From CALLQB01 sp036479275 (GTDB lineage: Bacteria; Actinomycetota; Acidimicrobiia; Acidimicrobiales; SHLQ01): a DNA stretch of 14,751 nucleotides. How positions within the stretch are numbered: position 1 is the stretch's first letter; each line of letters opens with the position of its first letter. The notes under the pieces are model-generated. The model worked only from the letters and a program-made list of their open reading frames with translations, had not been told where the DNA came from and did not search any database. Below are positions 1 through 7,426 of the stretch, piece after piece. The stretch is from assembly GCA_965524675.1 (NCBI GenBank), contig CBERPN010000089.1, positions 1 through 14,751 on the forward strand, read 5' to 3'. A program made the translations under genes and the position numbers.

Positions 1-555
1 GGTCACGTCGACTCCGACATCATCTACTCCTACGAGCGCATCGCCACAGCTGGCCTTGCGAGTCTTGCGAGACGACTCACACCGACCGGCCTTCAGCCGA
101 GCGTAAGCGCAGCGATCCGCACCGCGGGAAATCGCTCGTTGAAAAGGAAGGGCGAGCGGCACCAGTTCTGTTCGACCCTCATCGCCAACGCCATGAAACA
201 AGCATGCGCAGCATGCAAGCCCTTCCTCGCCTGGCCCACACGGGCCCCAATCCCGCTCTTTCAGGATCCCCCTGACCCGTGTCAGCTCGAACATCTAACA
301 AATACCGACTTTCTTGCTGACGAGAGCGTTTGGACCCTCACGACGCCGTCCGATCTCTGGGTTGCAGCGGCATACGAACAACGATTCTTCTTAACCGATG
401 ACCGAACCGTAGAACTGGGTCCGAACACGCCGGTCCAGCACGGCGCCTGCGAACTGGTCAAGCGCTCAAAGATCTCTGTTTCGCCCACTCGGGAGGAGGT
501 GTCTATGAGCTTCCAACCACAACCACAACAACCCCAGCCACAACCAATCGGTTGA
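1..555 (+). CDS. C-terminal part of a possible permuted papain-like (YiiX/NlpC-P60-type) hydrolase; 5' end outside window
   Basis: Frame 1 is open from the first base to the TGA at 553-555, so the start lies upstream of the window and 184 codons are seen. A segment around FCSTLIANAM (about visible residues 55-64) resembles the Cys-containing helix of permuted papain-like enzymes of the YiiX/YebB type. About 50 residues later TTPSDLWVA resembles the 'tPsDL' segment that follows it in that group. This is motif resemblance only; the His-containing half would be upstream. If right, it would be a cell-wall or lipid amidase/peptidase-like enzyme. The last 16 codons form a Pro/Gln repeat tail that may also be made separately (see the entry at 505). 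It is followed by a hairpin at 566-602 and then the GtrA-like gene on the same strand. The reading frame is fairly secure; the function is not. Confidence 0.6.
   Translation, partial: GHVDSDIIYSYERIATAGLASLARRLTPTGLQPSVSAAIRTAGNRSLKRKGERHQFCSTLIANAMKQACAACKPFLAWPTRAPIPLFQDPPDPCQLEHLTNTDFLADESVWTLTTPSDLWVAAAYEQRFFLTDDRTVELGPNTPVQHGACELVKRSKISVSPTREEVSMSFQPQPQQPQPQPIG
505..555 (+). CDS. Possible 16-residue Pro/Gln-rich peptide with its own strong RBS
   Basis: An ATG at 505 is preceded by GGGAGGAGGT (491-500), the best Shine-Dalgarno match in the window, only 4 nt from the start codon. It opens a frame encoding MSFQPQPQQPQPQPIG before the TGA at 553-555. It is in frame with, and shares the stop of, the upstream gene, so it may be an internal translation start, or just the C-terminal tail of that protein with a chance purine run before it. 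The alternating Pro-Gln pattern is low complexity, with no leader/core pattern that would identify a modified peptide. It could also be the remnant N-terminus of a lost gene, because Pro/Gln-rich N-termini are common in actinobacterial membrane proteins. Confidence 0.3.
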   Translation: MSFQPQPQQPQPQPIG

Positions 556-565
556 TTGCCGGAGG

Positions 566-602
566 CAGAAGTGGGGTAGCTGAACGACTCTCCCCACTTC
601 TG
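566..602 (+). terminator. 11-bp perfect hairpin after the first gene
   Basis: CAGAAGTGGGG (566-576) and CCCCACTTCTG (592-602) are perfect reverse complements around a 15-nt loop, starting 10 nt after the stop at 555. No T-run follows, so it would be a U-less or Rho-aided terminator, or a structure protecting the 3' end of the upstream transcript. It lies between the first gene and the GtrA-like gene. Confidence 0.55.
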
Positions 603-652
603 TCGCTGCGTTCGTCCTAGTCCCTTTTCAACAACTGAATAGCCGAGGTGAA

Positions 653-1072
653 ATGCAAACACTTCAACCCTCAACTTCAACTCAACAAAGCAGCGCTGCC
701 CCGCTCGGGCGTTACACCTTGGTGACGATTGTGGGCTCGCCGTCAAATCTGGTGCTCTTCTACCTATTTCTCGGTCCGCTAGGAAGACCAGCTCCGATTG
801 CCACACTGCTGGCCGCGGCAATAATTGCACCGTTGACCTATGTCGCATATCGGCGATTCGTATGGCGGGTGGAGTCGCCCGCCTCCGCCAGCGAGGCCAC
901 AAAGTACTGGGTCATGACTGCAATAAGTGTTGGTTTCGCCATGGCTGTCGCGCAAGGCTTAGAGACCATGGATGCGTCCGATCTAACCGCTGCAGCCGGA
1001 CTGTTGTTTGCGTACACCTCTATTTGGATCCTCCGGTTCATGTTCCTTGATAAGGCGCTATTTCCCGCATGA
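653..1072 (+). CDS. GtrA-like four-helix membrane protein
   Basis: This 139-residue protein has a short polar N-terminus (1-19) and four predicted membrane helices at about 21-41, 46-66, 84-102 and 109-130. The spacing and loops fit the GtrA/DPMS-type flippase family: RYTLVTIVGSPSN opens helix 1, helix 2 ends in YVAYRRFVWR, which matches the family's conserved basic/Trp loop, and helix 4 ends in RFMFLDKALF. Family members are thought to help move polyprenyl-phosphate-linked sugars across the membrane, or to partner a glycosyltransferase; no glycosyltransferase is seen nearby. The length is typical. GAGGTG (645-650) just before the ATG acts as RBS. The gene is separated from the upstream gene by a hairpin and converges with the following minus-strand gene with a 14-bp gap. 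Confidence 0.85.
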   Translation: MQTLQPSTSTQQSSAAPLGRYTLVTIVGSPSNLVLFYLFLGPLGRPAPIATLLAAAIIAPLTYVAYRRFVWRVESPASASEATKYWVMTAISVGFAMAVAQGLETMDASDLTAAAGLLFAYTSIWILRFMFLDKALFPA

Positions 1073-1086
1073 TTGGCCCGAGCGTG

Positions 1087-2223
1087 CTACTCGTCCCGCG
1101 ATACCAGGAGCAGTAATCCGGCGACCAATCCGACGAAACTCCCCACCAGAACCATTGCGGGGTCGAGAGTGCGGAAAACCACTAAGAGCAGCATTGCGAC
1201 CGTTGCTGCTCGAGGGATCAGTGACAGCTGTTGAGCCTGCACGATTCCCGCCTCGGCACCGGCAAGGTTCACTTGCAGCTCAGCCCAACTATGGCTAGTC
1301 GAAGACTCTCTGTCGATACTCGCCGACGAGATCGCGAATTGTAATCCGGTTTCAGTCTTCGACGGGAGCGAGGAGCCTTGATCGCTTGCGTCTAGATAGC
1401 TGTCGCTTGCTGCGATCAGCGTGTTGAGCCTAAACAATTCGTTCCAATATCCTTCTGTCGGCAAGGGGGCCTGTAGATCCCGATTCGGCGGATTCCAATC
1501 AGGATCTACAGGCGGTTCTGCGACGCCATCAAGTCCACTTCCTAGCCACTCCCAAACCGACTCAAGGGCGCTGGGCGCCAATGGAGGATCCGGCACTAGG
1601 TCGAGCGCCTCAAGGCCAGCGATATGAAAACGATTGTTTGCCACCTCCACCAGAAAGCATGAGTCGACTAGGGCACCAGCCGACTGCCCAAGAGGGCCTT
1701 CGTAGTCGTCGTTGAGTTGAAGCAGCAAATGAATGCCAACGCTTGGGCCGTGCTCGGCAAGCCATTTCACTTCATCGAAACAGCTTTGATCGATAGCGAC
1801 TGGAAAGTCATGAAGTACGGTGAGTTGACTATGCAACTGAACGGCATCAGCAGCTGCATTTGAAACTATGCGTTGGTGCAACATTGACAGATGCTCAAGC
1901 AGCATTTCGGTGCTAGTCAAACGAACACCATCCTGGTGGGCGCACAAGCCGAGGTGGCCAAATGGTGAATAGTCGAGCGGGTCGAAGTAATCAACACGCA
2001 ATCGGCGCGGTAGGACACTTGCCAGTTGTCGCAGTATGGCAGTGGTCACGACAACGTCAGATTCATCGCTGCGCCCGCCGACAGCTACGGTCTTTAGGCC
2101 TAAGAGTGGCAGAACCACAGGCTCGGCAATCAACAAGTCGTCGCTCTTGCCTGGCTTGAGATGCACGGTTCCGATTCGAACTGGCGGTGCGGGTTGCGCC
2201 ACAGACGGGTTGGTTTCGCTCAA
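1087..2223 (-). CDS. Degenerate FtsK/SpoIIIE-type ATPase domain without P-loop, with C-terminal membrane hairpin
   Basis: The 378-residue protein (TTG start) reads like the first, non-catalytic ATPase-fold domain of large actinobacterial FtsK/SpoIIIE-like proteins. VRIGTVHL (15-22) opens the domain. VAVGGRSDESD (47-57) sits where a Walker A would be but lacks GxGKS/T. LPRRLRVDYFDPLDY (71-85) matches the beta-3 strand with its DP, and LTVLHDFP followed by EHGPSVGIHLLLQL (134-141, 157-170) matches the Walker-B strand and sensor region with D139. The C-terminal end (about 338-374) is two hydrophobic segments. No second, P-loop-containing domain follows, so it should not hydrolyse ATP. It may be a structural or regulatory relative of a translocase, or a gene fragment. 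The TTG start has no RBS and the frame is open and protein-like back to 2370, so the real start is uncertain. Family placement rests on remembered motifs. Confidence 0.7.
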   Translation of the reverse strand: MSETNPSVAQPAPPVRIGTVHLKPGKSDDLLIAEPVVLPLLGLKTVAVGGRSDESDVVVTTAILRQLASVLPRRLRVDYFDPLDYSPFGHLGLCAHQDGVRLTSTEMLLEHLSMLHQRIVSNAAADAVQLHSQLTVLHDFPVAIDQSCFDEVKWLAEHGPSVGIHLLLQLNDDYEGPLGQSAGALVDSCFLVEVANNRFHIAGLEALDLVPDPPLAPSALESVWEWLGSGLDGVAEPPVDPDWNPPNRDLQAPLPTEGYWNELFRLNTLIAASDSYLDASDQGSSLPSKTETGLQFAISSASIDRESSTSHSWAELQVNLAGAEAGIVQAQQLSLIPRAATVAMLLLVVFRTLDPAMVLVGSFVGLVAGLLLLVSRDE

Positions 2224-2472
2224 AGAGAACTCGCCGACCGGCGATGCCTCGGGGTTGTTGACCCAGGTCGCGCAGATCTGGCGTAGCGCATCGATCCGCC
2301 CCTCGACTTCAATCCCGCCATCGCTCGTGGAACTCGTTTCAGTGGCCCTTTGCAGTGTCTTTTCCCCTTGTCATGACGCCGGTCGAGCTAAACATCGTTC
2401 TGTCGCGTAAAGACTGCTCTTGGACCCGCAACCGAACCGCAACCGACCACCACCAGTCGAAGCTTTGAGCTC

Positions 2473-2510
2473 TTGCAATCACTTAGAGTGAGATTGCACT
2501 CAGATTGCAC
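2473..2510. promoter_or_regulatory. Operator-like cluster of three GATTGCA elements
   Basis: TTGCAATC (2473-2480) is an inverted copy of GATTGCA(A), and AGATTGCAC occurs at 2491-2499 and again at 2502-2510, exactly 11 bp apart (one helical turn). GAGTG/CACTC (2486-2490, 2497-2501) forms an extra small palindrome around the middle copy. This arrangement in a divergent promoter region suggests a protein-binding site. SARP-type regulators bind direct repeats spaced about one turn apart, so the neighbouring regulator is a natural candidate; that link is inference. Confidence 0.45.
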
Positions 2511-2605
2511 GGCTCAGGCAGGATCTACGCTTCAGGAAAACTATCCGGGCGGCGATCCCACCCCTCTCCATCGAGCGAGCGACCCGCTGTAATCCCACCG
2601 CTCAT

Positions 2606-2668
2606 CGATGGAACCTGCGGGGTGGCAGCCACGCACCACCAAACGTCGTTGCCACCCCGCCAACATCG
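2606..2668 (+). promoter_or_regulatory. Long hairpin upstream of the AfsR-like gene
   Basis: GCGGGGTGGCA (2617-2627) is perfectly complementary to TGCCACCCCGC (2650-2660), with a 22-nt loop. An outer CGATG/CATCG pair (2606-2610, 2664-2668) can extend it after a short internal loop. No T-tract follows on either strand. It lies about 130 bp before the regulator start and could be a 5'-UTR structure, or a terminator/insulator between the divergent genes. Confidence 0.45.
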
Positions 2669-2797
2669 AAGATTCACCAATGATCCCCGACCGCGCGAAT
2701 TTGACGAACGAAACCAGGCCCAACAGGCTAAGTGTGCAGATTCTCTTATGCGTCAAGTCATCTAACCGTCTTAAGCGCATTGTAGGTAAGGGCGAAG

Positions 2798-5700
2798 TTG
2801 TTCGAACGGTCTGAGACCAGTCCATATCGTGTTTGTGTCCTCGGCGACATAGCGGTTCACGATGGACCGAACTCTGAAACTCTCAAACCCCAACTTCGCA
2901 AAGCTCTTGCTGTACTTGTCGCGGCGGGAACCGCGGGCGCCTCAGCGGAACGATTAGCAGACGAGATCTGGACCGATGCACCACCCAAATCGTGGGAGGC
3001 CAGTATTCGAAACGTTATGGCCGAGCTTCGTAACCGCCTCGGAGGCTCAGGCCTATCAAACATCACTCGGCATTACTCTTTGACACTGCCGCCAAACGAA
3101 GTCGATCTATGGCACTTCTGGGCGCTGTCGGCGAACACCGATCATGATTGGAACCAGCCTCAGACAATGTCGCTGCTCGCTCAGTCAGTAGCGTTCCCGG
3201 ACCTCAACCTGAGCACCGATCTAGCCACCGCAGCCCAACAACATCGCGACACCCGGCGCCATGTGCTACGTCGCCTAGTAGCCGACACCGGCGCGCCACT
3301 TTCTCCCCCATTGTTGAGAATCCTGCGATCGGAGACGGTCCGAGATCCATTCGACCGGTGGATTCCCCACACCGCCGCGCTCGCTCACGCTCGGGCGGGC
3401 GACATACGGGGAGCGCTTGAGATAATTGACCTGGTGAGAGTAGCGTCGCAGCAAGGCCTGAGTAAGGATCTAGATCTCGAACTTTTGGAGCTGCGCTCGG
3501 ATCTGCTCCAAGGCGAATATGACTTCGCCATAGCCAATATCGCCGCTGGATCAGCTCAAACTGCGCTTCCCTTGAGTATCGCTCTCGCCAAGCGAATCGT
3601 TGTTGGCCGCCAGCGAGATTCACAGATTCGCGATGTTCTCAACACCCTGGCCGATCTAGATCACAGAGTTTCCCTAGTGCTCATCACTGGCGCCCCGGGA
3701 GTGGGCAAGACCCGATTCGTCGCTGGGATGGCCAGCATCTTGCACCAGCGTGGCTACGAAATCCTTGCAGGGGTATCACCACCCTCCGACATTGCCTTCG
3801 GCGCTTTCCTAACCGCCCTTCCTCAACTGCGTAGCGCGCTCGCCAGCACTTCAGAACCGCTCGATCCGAACGTACGCGGCTTCGCTTTCGCCAATGCCGT
3901 TCAGTAGATCGAGAACACGCTGCCCGACCGCCCCCTAGTGGTTGTGCTCGACGACAGCCATCGCCTCGACAGTAAATCTCAACAGCTCCTCGAGATGCTG
4001 CTACGCATCTCGACAAAACGCTCACTTACTTTCCTCGTTGCTGGCGACGACGGAACCAGTTCTGTCGAGTGGTCAGAGTTCGTCTCTCGCTCACGCAAAC
4101 TCGCTGCGACTATCAGCGTTGCCGTCGAGCCCCTTACCATCGGCGACGTCGGTGACCTCGTTTCACGGACCTATCCGGACGCGCCCTCCACCGCTCAGGG
4201 ACATCTCGGCCGCGAGATTCTCTCAATGTCAGCTGGACTGCCAGCCATCGCCAATGCTCTAGTTGCGGCAGTCGATCCAGTCTCGTTCACGCTGGACCAT
4301 CATTCTGTTCATTTTCCATACTCATTCAGCCAAGAGATCTCGCAACTATCAGCTGTCGCCCGAACCGTTCTCGTCGCAGCCGCAGTATTGGGGGGCAACT
4401 TCGCACTAGACAGTGCGGCGACTCTGACAAGCTATTCGCCCGAGTCGCTTCGCGCTCCGGTAATCGAACTGCTTGCGGCTGGTTTGATCATCGACACCGA
4501 AACCATCGATGAATTCTGGCTGGTTCACGGGCTGGTGGCTGACGTAGTTCTAAACCAGGCCCCCGAGGCACTGGTCCGCCAACTTCACATTCAAGCCCGA
4601 TCGATCGCGACCGACGAACACGATCTGGCGAGACACAGTTATGCAGCTGGCCCAGCACTCGACGAAATCGAAATCGTCGACCATTTAGTCGACTCCGGCC
4701 ATTCGTACGCCGCTAGTGGGGCGGCGCGAGAAGCAGCCAGAGAGTTTCGAAGGGTCGAACAGTTACTCGGCGAGGGTTTCCCTATCGAGCACGCCCACAC
4801 CTATGCAACCGTCCTCGACCTATCCGGCGCACCGTTCGAGGCGGCGACGGTTCGCGCTCGCACAGTGTCGAGAGCACAGAGTCTTGCCGTGGAGGGCACG
4901 GCCCTATCAATAGCCCTCGCCGGACTGCCAGAAGCTGAACGTGCCAACGGCGATACCGATCGGGTGGAACTGCTACTTCGAATCAGAACCGGAATGCTCA
5001 CCAATAGCCAGCGGTTTCGACACGCCTCAAGCCTCACTCGACAACTGACACTTCTCGGCCGCATGCTGAGCGCTGCCCACTGGGCAGGGATCACCGAGCA
5101 ACTAGCTACAACACCCGACCAGCGCGCCGAAGCAGCCTATGTTTCTTGGCTTACAAGACTTCAGACCGACCACCCCGGCGACCGGCTTCGTCACTGCGCT
5201 GAGATCGCCGTCGGCGAACTGTCGGAGAGCTGGAGGTGTGTCATCGACGAAACGATCGCCATCGACCAGTTCGAGCTCGGCAACCTAGCGGCTGCAAGAG
5301 CAGCTCTGGCGAGGATGAATAGCTATGCTCGGGCAAGCTCTGACGCCCTAAGAATCTGGCACGGCGAATTGCTCATGGCATCGGATTCTTTCGCGACCGG
5401 CAACTGGGAAGTGTCACGAAAACAAACTCAAGCAGCACTCGCTACGGGCCTCAGATATGACATCACCACCGCGACCGCGGTGTCGATTGCCCAGGAATTC
5501 GCGATGTCGCAACTGACCGACACAACCGACTGGTTCGTCGAGATGTGGGATCTAGCGCCACCGGATATCCGGATCGCAGATATTGCGATCGCAGGTCATG
5601 CCAGCGCGTTGCTTAAGGCAGGTGAACTACAGCGGGCCGCCACCATCAGCGAGCCTCTGCTCGCTCGCGTGCTCGATCGACCAGACAACTATGCATTGCC

Positions 5701-6031
5701 GATTGTCGCCACCCTCGCCGACGTATTCGCGATCATCGCCGACGAGGAACTCACCTCAGCAGCAGTGCAGATACTTGCCGGGCGTGCAGAATCAGCCATA
5801 TTGGTCGGTGCTGGCGTGTCTTTTCTAGGCCCCGCCGATCGTTACCTCGCCAAAATCACCGGAGACCTCTCTCTGCTTGGAGATGCGATCGAGTTCGCCG
5901 ATGCCAGCAAGCTAACAACTTGGAGTGTGGCACTCCGTCACGAAATGGCGACCATCACCGGCCAGAATCAGTGGCGTGACGATGCAGAAGTGTTCGCCAA
6001 GGGAACCTCCCTCGACACAATCAAGCTCTAG
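2798..6031 (+). pseudogene. AfsR-like SARP regulator with AAA/STAND ATPase, interrupted by in-frame TAG
   Basis: One continuous frame of 1,077 codons before the final stop, broken only by a TAG at 3905-3907 (codon 370); 2798-3907 and 3938-6031 would be called as two genes. Residues about 10-95 form an OmpR-type winged helix (VCVLGDI; AERLADEIWTDAPP; LRNRLGG). About 95-245 looks like a BTAD helical domain (DPFDRWIPHTAALAHARAGD). GAPGVGKT (298-305) is Walker A and VVVLDDS (381-387) is Walker B. The remaining ~550 residues are Ala-rich helical repeats, TPR-like, with no LuxR-type HTH at the end. Such proteins are transcriptional activators, often of secondary metabolism. The start is TTG with a weak AAGG upstream. 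The second half has no RBS, so separate translation is unlikely. The TAG separates Walker A from Walker B; without readthrough only a DNA-binding plus BTAD fragment would be made. The 3' end lies 1 bp from the convergent P450 gene. Confidence 0.85.
3905..3907 (+). other. In-frame amber codon inside the AfsR-like gene
   Basis: The codon after GTT CAG is TAG and the very next codons (ATC GAG AAC) resume the same protein, reaching Walker B 11 codons later. One substitution (for example from CAG or TGG) would explain it. No repeat, insertion or frameshift accompanies it. Confidence 0.85.
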
Positions 6032-6032
6032 C

Positions 6033-7301
6033 TCAGCGCGCCTTTACCCGAACCGGCACAGTTTCATAGCCCCGAAGTGTCGTCCGCTGGCGGTGAACCG
6101 GATCACTGTCGAGTTCTATCGAGGAGAACCTGTCGATCAAAGCTCCGAAGACCTCTTGACCCTCGGCACGTGCAAGGTTCGCGCCGAGGCAGTAGTGAAT
6201 TCCTGAAGCAAAGCTCATCGGTGGGCCCTCGTCTCTTTCGATATCGAAGTCTTCTGGGTTGGTGAACTGGGCCGGATCGCGGTTGGCAGCGCCAAGCAGG
6301 GTGATCAAGCGACGACCCTGGGCAATGTCGACTCCGGCGATCTCAGCCGGCTCCAGCGCGGTCCTCACGTCGATCTGCACTGGCGAGTCCCAGCGCAGCA
6401 TCTCCTCTACCGCCGCTGGCAGTAACGATGGATCGTCCCAAAGGCGCTGCATCTGCTCGGGGTTATGTAGCAGCGCGACCATCCCGTTGCCGATCAGGTT
6501 AGTCGTTGTCTCAAACCCAGCGGCGAACAACAAGAGGGCTACCGCCGCCACCTCGCCCGCTGAGAGCGAATCACCAGCCTCTTCAACCGCTATGAGATCC
6601 GACAACAGATCGTCTTGTGGTTTAGATCGGCGCTGTGCGATCAGATCATGAAAGTATGCTCCGACCTCGCGAACCGCGCTATCTGCGGTCTGGAGTTGCT
6701 CGAGCGATGCACCCGGTTCAACTCTGTAGGCCGATGCTGCAACTTGGCTGCGGAACCTTGGCCAATCAGCTTCGGGAACGCCGACCATAGTGCCGATCAC
6801 CGCCACCGGAAGCGGAAAGGCCAACATCTCCAATAGATCACACGACCCAGCATCGGCAACATCGTCCACCGCTCTGCGTGCCAGACCCGCTATCGAGTCT
6901 CGAAGTTGCTCGACCCGGCGGGGAGTGAAGGCCCGCGACACCAGCGAGCGTTGGCGGGTGTGATCGGGTGGGTTAAGCGAAAGCATCGCCTGCGGCAAAT
7001 CAGCTTCGAGGATTCGCTGCGCCTGAGCAGCTCTGAACTTGGTCACCTCCGGGTCGGTAGAAGGAATCAGTCCGTCTACATTCACTCCGTTGGACTTACC
7101 GAGCCGGTTGTCGCGCAGCGCCTCTCGGCAATCTTCGAAGCGCGTTAGCACCACCGCTCCGGTAGCGCTTTGGTGGACTGGAGCAAGTTCGCGAAGTTGG
7201 CGGTACAACGGGTACGGATTTGCCATCCCCGCGGGATCGAAGAAAATTCTTGCTAGGAGATCGTCCGCAGTATCAGCACTATCGGTCATGGTGGCGAGCA
7301 T
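6033..7301 (-). CDS. Cytochrome P450 monooxygenase
   Basis: All hallmark P450 motifs are present, numbered from the ATG at 7301: the C-helix DHTRQR (113-118); I-helix AGFETT (261-266), the acid/Thr pair for O2 activation; ExxR (E300-R303) in the K-helix; and the heme loop FASGIHYCLG (364-373), with C371 as thiolate ligand. At 422 residues, with no membrane anchor, it is a soluble class I bacterial P450 needing ferredoxin and reductase, which are not in the window. The substrate cannot be told; the NPPDHTRQR and ANRDPAQF context is common in actinobacterial hydroxylases. The start is probably the second ATG at 7289, because TATGCT (7297-7302) lies 7 nt upstream of it, as in a leaderless promoter; the ATG at 7301 would lie within that -10. 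The gene diverges from the MFS exporter and may share its control. Confidence 0.95.
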   Translation of the reverse strand: MLATMTDSADTADDLLARIFFDPAGMANPYPLYRQLRELAPVHQSATGAVVLTRFEDCREALRDNRLGKSNGVNVDGLIPSTDPEVTKFRAAQAQRILEADLPQAMLSLNPPDHTRQRSLVSRAFTPRRVEQLRDSIAGLARRAVDDVADAGSCDLLEMLAFPLPVAVIGTMVGVPEADWPRFRSQVAASAYRVEPGASLEQLQTADSAVREVGAYFHDLIAQRRSKPQDDLLSDLIAVEEAGDSLSAGEVAAVALLLFAAGFETTTNLIGNGMVALLHNPEQMQRLWDDPSLLPAAVEEMLRWDSPVQIDVRTALEPAEIAGVDIAQGRRLITLLGAANRDPAQFTNPEDFDIERDEGPPMSFASGIHYCLGANLARAEGQEVFGALIDRFSSIELDSDPVHRQRTTLRGYETVPVRVKAR

Positions 7302-7302
7302 A
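7297..7302 (-). promoter_or_regulatory. -10 box of a probable leaderless P450 promoter
   Basis: TATGCT on the minus strand is followed by 7 nt and then ATG at 7289. Neither candidate ATG has a Shine-Dalgarno. No clear -35 is seen. Confidence 0.4.
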
Positions 7303-7359
7303 ACGTTTTGACTCGGTTGACCGCATTTCTGAACCTTGCCAAGGGAATCGAGCGCGAAG

Positions 7360-7371
7360 ATGTGATCACAT
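7360..7371. promoter_or_regulatory. Perfect 12-bp palindrome, likely operator
   Basis: ATGTGATCACAT is a perfect palindrome with further partial symmetry outside it (AGCGC at 7351-7355 and GCGCT at 7373-7377). It lies in the 125-bp gap between the divergent P450 and MFS genes, and overlaps the expected -35 position of the putative -10 at 7388. The TGTGA/TCACA halves resemble CRP half-sites, but there is no 6-bp spacer, so GntR- or TetR-type binding is as plausible. Confidence 0.45.
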
Positions 7372-7387
7372 TGCGCTGAGCGTTACC

Positions 7388-7393
7388 TAGACT
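7388..7393 (+). promoter_or_regulatory. Possible -10 box before the MFS gene
   Basis: TAGACT lies 7 nt before a GTG at 7401. That GTG opens a 9-codon frame (MTIILPLDC) whose TGA at 7428-7430 overlaps the TTG start of the MFS gene at 7427. A leaderless leader peptide coupled to the exporter would explain how the RBS-less TTG is used. Confidence 0.35.
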
Positions 7394-7426
7394 CTGGACC
7401 GTGACCATTATCCTCCCGCTCGACTG

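Larger units (their letters stand above)
2224..2797. other. 574-bp divergent intergenic region
   Basis: This lies between the divergent FtsK-like gene and the AfsR-like regulator. The first 147 bp (2224-2370) look like coding sequence of the FtsK-like gene on the minus strand. The middle holds three copies of a GATTGCA element (2473-2510), and 2606-2668 holds a long hairpin. A TTGACG hexamer is at 2701-2706, but no convincing -10 sits 16-18 bp downstream. Open frames here on either strand have no RBS and no recognisable protein features. Confidence 0.6.

Noticed and set aside
282..902. 206-codon minus-strand open frame over the first two genes
   Set aside because: It is antisense to two better supported frames, has no RBS and no recognisable protein features.
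2371..2373. TGA before the FtsK-like frame as a second selenocysteine codon
   Set aside because: No Cys-containing motif is expected there and the upstream frame is not protein-like.
2505..2825. Short open frames on both strands in the 2224-2797 gap
   Set aside because: They overlap the hairpin and repeat elements, lack RBS and show no protein-like pattern.
3905..3907. TAG in the regulator as a pyrrolysine codon
   Set aside because: The position is an ordinary linker between Walker motifs, not a known pyrrolysine family, and no pyl genes are seen.
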